From Lentzea sp033794685 (GTDB lineage: Bacteria > Actinomycetota > Actinomycetes > Mycobacteriales > Pseudonocardiaceae), in assembly GCA_033794685.1 (NCBI GenBank), contig JARAYZ010000001.1: a stretch of 64,000 nucleotides of DNA, one strand, 5' to 3'. The notes below the pieces were generated by a model that worked only from the letters and a program-made list of their open reading frames with translations, searched no databases and was not told where the DNA came from. Below are positions 17,001 through 24,157 of this stretch, piece after piece. Within the stretch, counting starts at the first letter, position 1. Every line of letters begins with the position of its first letter. The translations under genes and the position numbers were made by a program.

Positions 17001-17817
17001 AGTCGGCCCGCACGCCGAGCACGACCGCGGTCTTGCGGGCCGCCTCGTGCAGCGCCTGGACGAAGATCCGCAGCCGGTTCTCGTCGCCGCCGAGCGTGAA
17101 CGCCTCCTCGAACTGGTCGACGATCACCACCCGGTCGCCGACCGCGATCCGCACCTCGTGCGCGAAGTCGGTGAGGGCGTCCGCGTCCGCCGCCTCCAGC
17201 GTGTGGACCAGTTCCGGCACCTGGAGCGCGAACTCCTTGAGCGGATCGGTGCCGGGGGAGAAGACCACGGCCTCTTTGCCGAGCCGGGGCAGCACGCCCG
17301 CTTTCATGAGGCTGGACTTGCCGGCGCCGGACGCGCCCACGAGCATTGTGATGCCGTTGTCGTCGAGCCGGTCGAGAAGTGCGTTCGTCGCCCTTTCCCG
17401 GCCGAAGAACCAATTCGCGTCCTGCGGGCCGAATGCGCTCAGGCCCATGTACGGGCAGACGGAACCGTCTTCCTGAGGAGGTGTGTCCGCTTCCGTGACG
17501 GGGCTCGCGAGCGCCTCTTCCCAGAGGGCGCGCCACGCGTCGAGCTCGTACAGGCCGTCGATCGCCGGCTGGGGTCTGCGCTTGCGGGCCTCGCCGACGA
17601 GGACCTCGAGGACCGCGCTCAGGCCGCTGAACCTGGCGGGGACGTTGCGCCCGCGCCGCCAGTCGCTGACCCGCTGGGCGGGCACCCGCAGCGGCCTGCC
17701 CTGTTCGTCCGTCCGGCGGGCACGCGCGACCGACTCCGTGACCCTCTTCAGAGGAGGGTCGCCTGCCTCCGCGTAGAGCAGCGCGAAGCGCTCCGCGAAG
17801 ACGCCACGGGATCCCAA
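14011..17817 (-). CDS. nSTAND1 ATPase with 14 WD40 repeats
   Basis: 1268 residues from TTG 17817, chosen because GGGGAGGAGG ends 4 bases before it and family members begin at this 'GSRGVFAERFALLYAEAG' helix. Residues ~1-90 form a helix-turn-helix-like head typical of actinobacterial nSTAND proteins. The P-loop 'GASGAGKSS' is at ~160-168 (Lys167), Walker B-like 'VVIVDQFEEAF' follows, then a winged-helix region and one membrane helix ('SAVALVAVFALIAAGAAVIAV', ~residue 545). The C-terminal half holds 14 WD40 units ('FSPDGrtlAT.s.D.t.RLWDV'), enough for two seven-bladed propellers. Such proteins are signal hubs; some act in phage defence or regulated cell death. No effector domain is seen. Confidence 0.88.
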   Translation of the reverse strand: MGSRGVFAERFALLYAEAGDPPLKRVTESVARARRTDEQGRPLRVPAQRVSDWRRGRNVPARFSGLSAVLEVLVGEARKRRPQPAIDGLYELDAWRALWEEALASPVTEADTPPQEDGSVCPYMGLSAFGPQDANWFFGRERATNALLDRLDDNGITMLVGASGAGKSSLMKAGVLPRLGKEAVVFSPGTDPLKEFALQVPELVHTLEAADADALTDFAHEVRIAVGDRVVIVDQFEEAFTLGGDENRLRIFVQALHEAARKTAVVLGVRADFYARCLEFPELAEALQTRQMVLGAMSAAEVRDAVTSPAKAAGLQLEPGLVDLMLRDLGTHNRRGKDAYDAGALPLLSHALLVTWQRRQAGRLTIAGYRAAGGIQGAVATTAERAWSDLDEPARAAAKQLLLRLVRVGDDTQDTRRRSSRHSLLEAAANLPATERALEVLTHARLITTDAGSVEITHEALLQAWPRLRSWIDEDRAGNLTRQRLEEDAAAWSAHEHDSSLLYRGARLEGVRQQQDVTTIAKEFVRTSERQHRKSVWLRRSAVALVAVFALIAAGAAVIAVNQRNDAQFRQVVAEADRLTASDPSLSAQFLMVAHRMRPADQGVVAKLLATQQVPLAVPLVGHTGAVYLTTFSPDGTLLATASYDRTARLWDVRDRSRPRQIAVISEHRNWLSSAVFSPNGKVLATTGQDATIRLWDVTDPSSPKALETLETGNGPSYLLEFSPDGTLLAAANEDRSARLWDVRDPANAKPSGEPLREHSAAVRSLAFSPDGRTLATTGDDQTILLWDVATRATIGKPMTGHTLGIHSVAFSGDGKLLASGADDKMVRLWDPATQAPVGQPLVGHTGPVWSVKFSPDGRTLASGASDATARLWSLTDPAAPTVLGRPLAARGAGVFAVGFSPDGDSIATGSLENAVNLWSLPQAMLLGHSSQVTTPSFSPDGRIVATGSGDKTVRLWDVSNPRHPRQIGQPLQGHERTVSRPRFRPDGKVLATAAGDKTVRLWDVTDPEHPKTLGEPLVLANRFAAWAVFRPDGQVLLTSNTDESVRLWDVRDPAKPVPIGIPMTGHDAYVNDAEFSPDGRTVATASSDKTVRLWDVSDSERPRQLGEPIKDAQVVGQAIFTADGNTLITSGQAKVIRFYDVRDREHPVLISELSGHTGTISAISVSADGRTLVSSSADRTFRLWNVEAPANPFYLGQQIAGDWAAEPLAQFSPQGSVLATGNADGIVRLWDLDVQHEISRICTATRGVLTPALWQERLSQMDFRDPC

Positions 17818-17993
17818 GCGGCCTCCTCCCCGTCCGGACCGGAAAACGAGGACCACCCGTCTGAGCTGCGGCGCACGCACCGGACAGGCAGTCAGACCCC
17901 ACCATAACGAGGTGGTCTGACAACCTCGACTCCACGTCCTTTCACGAGACCGGGAGACCGTCGAGGTGACAGTGGCTGACTGGGGCAGAGCGT

Positions 17994-18031
17994 CCACGGC
18001 TGAGGAGTTCAGGGGGTCTCCTCAGCCGTGG
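17994..18031 (-). terminator. Hairpin downstream of the LCP gene
   Basis: Perfect 14-bp arms (17994-18007 and 18018-18031; CCACGGCTGAGGAG and its complement) surround a 10-base loop, 46 bases beyond the LCP stop. There is no T tract. Likely a transcription end for the minus-strand LCP gene. Confidence 0.65.
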
Positions 18032-18077
18032 CCCACGGGTCCGTTCCCGAACGAGTGGCAGGGGGCTGCCAGCTAGC

Positions 18078-18977
18078 TCAGGCGGTCTGCCAGAGCGCGT
18101 CCGCCTCCGGTTGCTTCGGCTGCACGCGGTTCGGGTCGGGCAGGTAGCTCTCGGTCGGCAGCGTCACGTACGTGATGGCGTCCGGTTTCAACGCGGTGAG
18201 CTTGCTCGCGAGATCGGCCAGTTTCGGAATCGAGCCGATTCCGGTGTCCGTCACGATGGACTTCGTGAGGACGTCGGCGAGTTCGAGGGTTTTCGCCGGA
18301 CTGGCGAGCCAGTTCTCGTTCGCCAGTTTCTCGCTCAACGCCCGCATGAACAGCTGCTGGTTCTTGATGCGGTTCAAATCGCTGCCGTCGCCGATGCTGT
18401 AGCGGGTCCTGACGAATGCGAGCGCCTGCGTCCCGTCGAGCTTCGAGGGCCCGGCCGGCACGTGCAGCCCGCTCTTCTCGTCGTGGATCGCCTCGGGCAT
18501 CGTGACCTCGATGCCGCCGAGCCGGTCGATGACGTCGCGGAACCCGTTGAAGTCGATCTGCACGAAGTGGTCGATCCGGATGCCGCTCATCTGCTCGACC
18601 GTCGCCACCGTGCACGCGGCGCCGCCCGTGGAGAACGCGCTGTTGAACATGGCGATCGCCGCCGGGGGGTTGGTTCCGCAGCGAGGCCTCGGCACCATCG
18701 TGTCGCGCGGGATGCTGACCACGCGCGCCTGGTCGCCCTTCGCGTTCAACTGCACCACCATGGCGGTGTCGGACCGCCCGTCGTCCTTGCCGATGAGGAG
18801 GATGTTGAGGGGGCGGCCAGGCGTCGACGGAGGCCTGGGGTGGGTGATCTCCCTGGAGAGGTCGACGGTCTTGAGATTGCTCTCCAGCCGCCAGTAGGAG
18901 CCCCCGGCCACGACGCCCGTCGCGATGACCACGGCGGCCCCCGAGACCGCGAGCCATCGTTTCAAGTGGACGTTCAT
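18078..18977 (-). CDS. LytR-CpsA-Psr (LCP) family cell-wall ligase
   Basis: A 299-residue protein anchored by an N-terminal helix ('LAVSGAAVVIATGVVAGG', ~residues 8-27) with the LCP catalytic domain outside. Visible family motifs are 'NILLIGKDDGRSDTAMVVQL' (the Arg/Asp phosphate- and metal-binding segment), 'VVSIPRDTMV', 'VQIDFNGFRDVIDRLGGIEV' and 'ALAFVRTRYSIGDGSDLNRIKNQQ' with its conserved arginines. LCP enzymes move undecaprenyl-linked glycopolymers such as arabinogalactan or teichoic acid onto peptidoglycan. ATG 18977 has a weak GGA upstream; GTG 18986 is a possible alternative start. It stands alone between nSTAND and GNAT genes. Confidence 0.9.
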   Translation of the reverse strand: MNVHLKRWLAVSGAAVVIATGVVAGGSYWRLESNLKTVDLSREITHPRPPSTPGRPLNILLIGKDDGRSDTAMVVQLNAKGDQARVVSIPRDTMVPRPRCGTNPPAAIAMFNSAFSTGGAACTVATVEQMSGIRIDHFVQIDFNGFRDVIDRLGGIEVTMPEAIHDEKSGLHVPAGPSKLDGTQALAFVRTRYSIGDGSDLNRIKNQQLFMRALSEKLANENWLASPAKTLELADVLTKSIVTDTGIGSIPKLADLASKLTALKPDAITYVTLPTESYLPDPNRVQPKQPEADALWQTA

Positions 18978-19091
18978 GGGTTCCACGGTGCCCGGCGTTT
19001 GTCCAGGTCCCGTCGATGGTTCGTCATGGTTGTGTCACAGCGCGCCTCAGCTGGGATGATCGGCGTGCGGTCCATCACTCTTGGGGGAGTC

Positions 19092-19574
19092 ATGACGGTC
19101 AGACCAGCGGTTGTGTCCGATGCTCCAGCCGTGGCCCACGTGCACGTCGAGACCTGGCGGGCGGCCTACCGCGGCCTCGTGCCGGACTCCGTGCTCGACG
19201 GGCTCTCCGTGCGGGAGCGCGCGGCGATGTGGGAACGGGGCATCCCGCGCGGCGGGGTGTGGGTGGGGCTGGTCGACGGTGAGGTGGCCGGGTTCTGCGC
19301 GGCCGGCCCGTCCCGTGAGCCCGATGCGACGTTCGAGGTGTTCGCGATCTACGTGCTGCCCTCGGCGTGGGGAACTCCGCTGGGGTACGAACTGGCGCGC
19401 GCCGCGCTGGGTGACGAGCAGGACGTCGTGCTGTGGGTGTTCGGCGAGAACCCGAGGGCCCGGCGGTTCTACGAGCGGCTCGGGTTCCGCGCCGATGGCC
19501 TCGTGAAGACCGAGACCATCGGCGGGGCCGAACTGGAGGAGGTGCGCTACCGGCTCAGCGGCGGCGCAGGGTGA
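19092..19574 (+). CDS. GNAT family N-acetyltransferase
   Basis: A 160-residue single-domain acetyltransferase. 'VRPAVVSDAPAVAHVHVETW' opens the fold and 'FAIYVLPSAWGTPLGYELAR' is the acetyl-CoA binding strand and loop, here with Trp-Gly-Thr in place of the usual RGxG. 'GENPRARRFYERLGFRADG' is the conserved C-terminal motif with the probable catalytic Tyr. Start ATG 19092 follows GGGGGAG closely. The substrate is unknown. Its last 20 bp overlap the end of the convergent phosphatase-like gene. Confidence 0.88.
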   Translation: MTVRPAVVSDAPAVAHVHVETWRAAYRGLVPDSVLDGLSVRERAAMWERGIPRGGVWVGLVDGEVAGFCAAGPSREPDATFEVFAIYVLPSAWGTPLGYELARAALGDEQDVVLWVFGENPRARRFYERLGFRADGLVKTETIGGAELEEVRYRLSGGAG

Positions 19575-20997
19575 CCTCGTCGATCAGCACGCCGTCCTCG
19601 TTCAACGCGCGGACCTTCATCACGCTCTCGGTGACGTCGACGGCCACGAGGCCGTAACCCCGGTACCTGACGCGGGACCAGGTGACCTTGGTGTCCGTCG
19701 AACTCGAGCTGTTCTTCTTGTAGCAGCGCATGGTCGGGGTGCCGCTCGTGTTCTCGTTGCCGAGATAGGACTCGGGTGCGTTCTTGTAGAACTTGTCGAG
19801 CGCCTGACCGCCGACACCCGCGGTGATGTAGGTGGTGCCGTCCTTGTTCGCCTTGCCGGCCCGGATCGGGTCGGTGCGCTCGTAGACGCGGTTGTGGGCG
19901 TTGAGCACCAGGTCCACGCGGTACTTGTCGAACACCGGCGCCCACTTCTGCTGCGCTGTCTGTTCGGCGCCACCGCCGTCCGCCGTCGAGTACGTGGCGT
20001 GGTGGAGGTAGACGACGACGAAGTCGACCGCCGGGTCGCCGCGGAACCTCGCGAGCTGCCCGTCCAGCCAGGTCAGCTGCTTCCCTTTGGTGTGGTCGAA
20101 GTTCGCGGTGTTGCGGTTGCAGATGTCGTTGCCGTCCAGGCTGATCAGGCCGACGTTCTGGTACCGCCACGCGTAGATGCCGGTGGAGCCGCTCCAGGCG
20201 TTGTCCGGCATTGTGACGCGTTGCCTGATGCCGCCGTAACCGTTGGGGGAGTACCACTCCTCCATCTCGCGGTTGCCGAGCGTCAGCATCCACGGTGTGG
20301 TCCGCGCGAGGAACTCGTTCTGCACGAACAGGCTGTTCCACCTGGCGGCGTCGTACTTGTCCGTGTCGGTGTGGCCGCCCTCGACGTTCGGCGTGCCGCC
20401 GTGGACGGCGTAGCTCAGGTTGCCGAGCGCGAGGTGGAACGCCGGGCTCTGGTCGGCGGCGAGACTGGTGAGCTTGCGCGCGTTGTAGCCGTAACCCTGG
20501 TCGCCGAACGCCGTGAAGGTGAACGGGGCCTTGACGGCCGGCGCGGTCCTGAACGACGCGATCTCGTTGGGACGCTTGCTGGTGATGGGGTCGTAGTTGT
20601 CGTGCCCCACCACGTAGAAGTACGTCGTGTCGGGCTTGAGGTCGTCGAGTTTCGCGTGCAGGTAGTACTGGTACATGTGGTCCGGGCCGTGCGGCGGGAA
20701 GCTGTGGTCCCCCTCCTGCCAGCCGATCTCGCTCTTGAGCGTGCGCAGCTCGGCGCTGATCTTCGGCCCGAACGTCGTGCTCGTCGCGACCCGCACGTAC
20801 GGACCGGTGACCTTCTCCAGCTGTTGCCAGGAGATCACGACCTGCCTGGTCGGGTCGGCCCCGAACGCGAGGTGGCGCCCGATCGGCCTGATCTTCAGCC
20901 CGTCCGGCGCGGCCTGGGCGTCCCGTGGGATCGCGGCAGTGGCGAGCGCCGCCGTGGCGACCGTGAACAGGGCGCGGCGCGAGTGTTCTTCAGTCAT
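19555..20997 (-). CDS. Purple-acid-phosphatase-like exported protein, probable pseudoenzyme
   Basis: 480 residues with a Tat-type signal peptide ('SRRALFTVATAALATAAI', cleavage likely after 'DAQA'), a fibronectin-like N-terminal domain ('RQVVISWQQLE', 'YVVGHD') and a metallophosphoesterase domain. It is a close paralogue of the upstream gene 21008-22579. Three metal-site motifs are changed: GDxxY reads 'GNLSYA' (Asn193), GNHE reads 'GNREME' (Arg243) and GHNH reads 'AHNRVYER' (Ala367, Arg370). 'FGDQG' and 'YLHHA' remain. Loss of these ligands suggests little or no phosphatase activity. ATG 20997 has GAGGGG upstream; the upstream paralogue ends only 10 bp away, so the two form an operon. Confidence 0.85.
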   Translation of the reverse strand: MTEEHSRRALFTVATAALATAAIPRDAQAAPDGLKIRPIGRHLAFGADPTRQVVISWQQLEKVTGPYVRVATSTTFGPKISAELRTLKSEIGWQEGDHSFPPHGPDHMYQYYLHAKLDDLKPDTTYFYVVGHDNYDPITSKRPNEIASFRTAPAVKAPFTFTAFGDQGYGYNARKLTSLAADQSPAFHLALGNLSYAVHGGTPNVEGGHTDTDKYDAARWNSLFVQNEFLARTTPWMLTLGNREMEEWYSPNGYGGIRQRVTMPDNAWSGSTGIYAWRYQNVGLISLDGNDICNRNTANFDHTKGKQLTWLDGQLARFRGDPAVDFVVVYLHHATYSTADGGGAEQTAQQKWAPVFDKYRVDLVLNAHNRVYERTDPIRAGKANKDGTTYITAGVGGQALDKFYKNAPESYLGNENTSGTPTMRCYKKNSSSSTDTKVTWSRVRYRGYGLVAVDVTESVMKVRALNEDGVLIDEVTLRRR

Positions 20998-21007
20998 CGT
21001 CAGCCCC

Positions 21008-22579
21008 TCAGCCGCGCCGGATCGTGAACTCGTCGACCAGCGCACCCGTCTCGGTGAGCGCGCGGACCTTCATCTGTGCTTTCGTCTTGTCCGCGCCGGG
21101 TTCGACGTCGACGACGATCAGCCCGTACCCGCGGTACCGCACCCGTGACCACGTGACCTTGACGAGCTTCTCCTCGCCGTCCTCCTGATCGACCCGCATG
21201 GTCGCCGTGGCGTCCTTGACGTTGCCGAAGTACGAGTCCGAGATCTTCGAGTCGGCCCAGCTGTTGATGCTCTCGCCGCCACCACCCGCCGTGATGTACG
21301 TGGTGCCGTCCTTGACGGGGTTGACCGTGCTCTTGATGTCGGCCTTCTTGGTGTTCTTGCCGGCCTTGATGGGATCAGTGCGCTCGTAGACGTGGTTGTG
21401 CCCGTTGAGAACCAGGTCGACCTGGTACTGGTCGAACAACGGCGCCCACCGCTTCTGCGCGCCGACCTCGGACCCGTTGTTGCCCGACGTCGAGTACGTG
21501 CACTGGTGGCAGTAGACGACGATGAAGTCGATGCTCGGATCCCTGCGGAACCTCTCGAGCTGGGCCTTCAACCAGACCTGCTGCTTGCCCTCGGTGTAGT
21601 CGAGGTTGGCGTCGCTGTTGTAGCAGATGTCGTTGCCGTCCAGGCTGATCATCCCGACGTTCTGGTACCGCCAGGAGTAGATGCAGGTCGACCCGTCCCA
21701 GGCGTTGTCGGGCATGGTGAACCGAGCCCGCATGCCGCCATACCCGTGGTCGTCGTACCAGCTCTCCATCTCGTGGTTGCCGAGCGACACCATCCACGGC
21801 GTCTCCTGCGCGACGAGCTCGTTCTGCGCGAAGAACGAATCCCACTTCCGCGCGTCGTACTTGTCCGTCTCCGGCCTGCCACCCTCACCGTCGTTGGCGT
21901 AACTCATGTCGCCCATCGCAAGGTGGAACTGCGGCCCCAGATCGGCGATGAGGCTGTTGGTGGCCAACGCGTTGTGCCCGACACCCTGATCCCCGAAGGC
22001 CGTGAACGAGAACGCGGTCCTGGCGGCGGCAGCCGGCGCCGTCCTGAAGCTGGCCGGCTCCTGCGGCTCGAACCCTTGATGCCCGGTGACGTAGTAGTAC
22101 GTCGTGTTCGGCACCAGATCGTCGATCTTGACGTGCATGTAGTACTGCGTAACGGCTTTCCCGAGATGCGGCGAGATGGTGAAGAGCGGCTCCCTCTCCT
22201 GCCAGGCCAGGTCGCTGGTGAGCGCCCGCACCTCGGCCTGGAGCTTCTCCCCGTATTCCCCTGCCTTCACGCCAATCCGCAGGTAGGGCTGGCCGACGTT
22301 GGCCGGCACCTGCCACGACACCACCACCGACCGCGACGGATCCGCCCCGAAGGCGATGTGCCGCCCAAAGGGCCTGAGCACGGCCCCGTTCGCGACCTCC
22401 TTGAGCAACACCGCAGGCGCCTCGACCGCACGTGCCGTGGTGAGACTTCCGGCGGCAAGCACAGCACCCCCAGCCGCCCCCGCCTTGAACAGCCCACGCC
22501 GCGAATACCGTCGCGCGTCCTCGTAAAGCTCCTGCAGCCGTGGACCGTTCTGTGACCTGCGCCGCCGAGGCTCACTCAT
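21008..22579 (-). CDS. Purple-acid-phosphatase-like exported metallophosphoesterase
   Basis: 523 residues. A Tat signal ('YSRRGLFKAGAAGGAVLAAG') is preceded by a basic 28-residue extension. Then comes a fibronectin-like domain ('RSVVVSWQVPANVGQPYLRI') and a metallophosphoesterase domain with all five canonical motifs: 'FGDQG', 'GDMSYAND', 'GNHEME', 'YCHQC' and 'NGHNHVYER'. These bind the dinuclear metal centre that hydrolyses phosphomonoesters or diesters. It acts outside the membrane, probably in phosphate scavenging; no PHO box was recognised. The downstream gene 19555-20997 is a paralogue that has lost ligands. It diverges from the HExxH gene across a 154-bp gap. Confidence 0.9.
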   Translation of the reverse strand: MSEPRRRRSQNGPRLQELYEDARRYSRRGLFKAGAAGGAVLAAGSLTTARAVEAPAVLLKEVANGAVLRPFGRHIAFGADPSRSVVVSWQVPANVGQPYLRIGVKAGEYGEKLQAEVRALTSDLAWQEREPLFTISPHLGKAVTQYYMHVKIDDLVPNTTYYYVTGHQGFEPQEPASFRTAPAAAARTAFSFTAFGDQGVGHNALATNSLIADLGPQFHLAMGDMSYANDGEGGRPETDKYDARKWDSFFAQNELVAQETPWMVSLGNHEMESWYDDHGYGGMRARFTMPDNAWDGSTCIYSWRYQNVGMISLDGNDICYNSDANLDYTEGKQQVWLKAQLERFRRDPSIDFIVVYCHQCTYSTSGNNGSEVGAQKRWAPLFDQYQVDLVLNGHNHVYERTDPIKAGKNTKKADIKSTVNPVKDGTTYITAGGGGESINSWADSKISDSYFGNVKDATATMRVDQEDGEEKLVKVTWSRVRYRGYGLIVVDVEPGADKTKAQMKVRALTETGALVDEFTIRRG

Positions 22580-22733
22580 ACCCCGAAATTAGGAAGACTT
22601 GTTTACCGTTGGCAATGACCATTGGGGCACAACAAGACTTCTGCTGGTACTTCTGCCGGTGCGGTTTGTCGTATCTCCTCGCGACGAATCTCCACCTAAC
22701 ATCGGTAACCCGCCGCCAGACAGGGGAGCCGCC

Positions 22734-23216
22734 ATGGTGTTCCGACCTGTGTTCCGCCGAAACCTGGAGTCGCACGAGACTTCGATAGCCCAAGAGGTGT
22801 TCGGCGACGCCCTGGACGTCAGCGCCCTCAACCTCGCCGAGGGAGGCCTGCTGGGCAGCTTCGGCGTGGCCCGCACCCTGCCCCGGCTGGTCACCTTCCC
22901 TCGGGGAGTCCTGACCCGGCCGCAGCAGCAGGCTCGGTACGAGCGGTGGTTGGTGCACGAGCTGACCCACGCCTACCAGTACCAGCACGGGCGCAGCGTC
23001 TTCAGTCTGCTGCCGACTGCGATGGCCGGGTTCTTCGTGAAGAGCCTCTACGACTACGGCGGTGCGGAGGGGCTGGTCGGGAAGGCTTTCGGGGACTTCA
23101 ACACCGAGCAGCAGGCCAATATTGTGGCCGACTACTACTACCTGAGCCGGTACGAGCCTTCGCGTGACCTGTCGGCTTACGAGCCGTACATCGCGCACGT
23201 CCGCTCCGGTGCCTGA
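22734..23216 (+). CDS. Small HExxH metallopeptidase-like protein
   Basis: A 160-residue protein from ATG 22734 with GGGGAG 6 bases upstream; the frame is open further 5' without coding character. The centre has a zincin-type site 'WLVHELTHAYQYQHG' (HExxH), resembling the DUF4157-like peptidase fragments of toxin and contractile-injection loci. Further on, 'FNTEQQANIVADYYYLSRYE' supplies a Glu that could be the third zinc ligand. There is no signal peptide or pro-domain. I do not recognise a named family with certainty; its substrate is unknown. Confidence 0.6.
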   Translation: MVFRPVFRRNLESHETSIAQEVFGDALDVSALNLAEGGLLGSFGVARTLPRLVTFPRGVLTRPQQQARYERWLVHELTHAYQYQHGRSVFSLLPTAMAGFFVKSLYDYGGAEGLVGKAFGDFNTEQQANIVADYYYLSRYEPSRDLSAYEPYIAHVRSGA

Positions 23217-23295
23217 ACGACAACCCACCGTCGTGTGTCACCCACAGGGCGTAACTGTGTCGAAGTCTGCCGGATTCGCTGTAACGTCTCGACGC

Positions 23296-23313
23296 TACAT
23301 GCGACTGTATGTA
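23296..23313. promoter_or_regulatory. TACAT/ATGTA dyad upstream of the toxin-antitoxin genes
   Basis: TACAT at 23296-23300 and ATGTA at 23309-23313 form an inverted repeat with an 8-base spacer, 37 bp before the antitoxin start. Antitoxins of the DUF1778 type are ribbon-helix-helix repressors that bind such dyads, so this is a candidate autoregulatory operator. Confidence 0.4.
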
Positions 23314-23349
23314 CGGTGTACTCACGTGGGGGGTAGGAGGCGGTTGGAC

Positions 23350-23655
23350 ATGGGAGAAGACGGCGTGGTGCAGAGGCAGCCAAAAGGAGAAAGGATCAAC
23401 TTGCGGGCGAGCAGCCTGCAGGAGCAGGTACTTCGCCAGGCCGCAGCTGTCACGCACAAGACGATGACGGACTTCATCTTGGAGAGCGCTGTCACGCAGG
23501 CCGAACGCGTGCTGGCCGACCGTCGCTGGTTCATGCTCGACGAGCGGCAGTGGGAAGAGTTCGAGCGACTGCTGGACCTGCCCGTTCAGGACCTTCCGAA
23601 GATGCGCAGGTTGTTGACCAGAGAATCGCCCTTCGCGAGTGATGACGTTGAGTGA
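23350..23655 (+). CDS. DUF1778 antitoxin (TacA-like)
   Basis: A 101-residue protein. 'KGERINLRASSLQEQVLRQA' and 'THKTMTDFILESAVTQAERVL' form the ribbon-helix-helix DNA-binding domain of DUF1778, and the tail 'FMLDERQWEEFERLLDLPVQ' is the toxin-neutralising segment that wraps the GNAT partner in TacAT/AtaRT complexes. ATG 23350 has AGGAGG 9 bases upstream. The gene overlaps the downstream GNAT toxin by 14 bp. Expected role: bind the toxin and repress the operon. Confidence 0.9.
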   Translation: MGEDGVVQRQPKGERINLRASSLQEQVLRQAAAVTHKTMTDFILESAVTQAERVLADRRWFMLDERQWEEFERLLDLPVQDLPKMRRLLTRESPFASDDVE

Positions 23656-24157
23656 CAAGCCGAGCGTGCCGAGGAAGCTGGAGAAGAACGACTACCTGAC
23701 CGGCTTCAACTGCGGTGTCGAGGAGCTCGACGAGTGGTTGACGAAGTACGCCTGGATCAACCAGCGGGCGAACACCGCAGTGACCTACGTGACCACTTAC
23801 GACGATCGCGTCGTCGGGTACTACGCGATCGCGGTGGCCGGCGTGGGCAAGGGTGATGCGCCGGTAGGTGTGGCCGGGGCATCACCTCCCAACAACGTTC
23901 CCTGCCTGCTGCTGGCCCGGCTCGCGGTGGACTATTCGGTGCAGGGCAAGGGTGTCGGTGCGGGGCTCCTCGCGGACGCGATGAAGAGGACGGTAGGGCT
24001 ATCCGAGTCGGTCGGCATGCGCGCGATGCTGATCCACTCGCGCGACGAACACGCCCGCTCCTTCTATCTGCACCAGGCCGAGTTCATCCAGTCTCCGACC
24101 GATGCGCTCCACCTGTTCGCGAGCATCGACCAGATCGCCAAGCTGCTCAGGCGCTAA
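23642..24157 (+). CDS. GNAT toxin of the DUF1778-GNAT toxin-antitoxin system
   Basis: A 171-residue GNAT protein starting at ATG 23642 (GTG 23639 is also in frame) inside the antitoxin gene. Family features: 'FNCGVEELDEWLTKYAWINQ' near the N terminus, 'LLARLAVDYSVQGKGVGAGL' for acetyl-CoA, and 'DEHARSFYLHQAEF' with the catalytic Tyr. Relatives (TacT, AtaT) acetylate the amino group of charged tRNAs and stop translation. It overlaps the convergent unknown gene by 4 bp at the stop codons. Confidence 0.9.
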   Translation: MTLSDKPSVPRKLEKNDYLTGFNCGVEELDEWLTKYAWINQRANTAVTYVTTYDDRVVGYYAIAVAGVGKGDAPVGVAGASPPNNVPCLLLARLAVDYSVQGKGVGAGLLADAMKRTVGLSESVGMRAMLIHSRDEHARSFYLHQAEFIQSPTDALHLFASIDQIAKLLRR

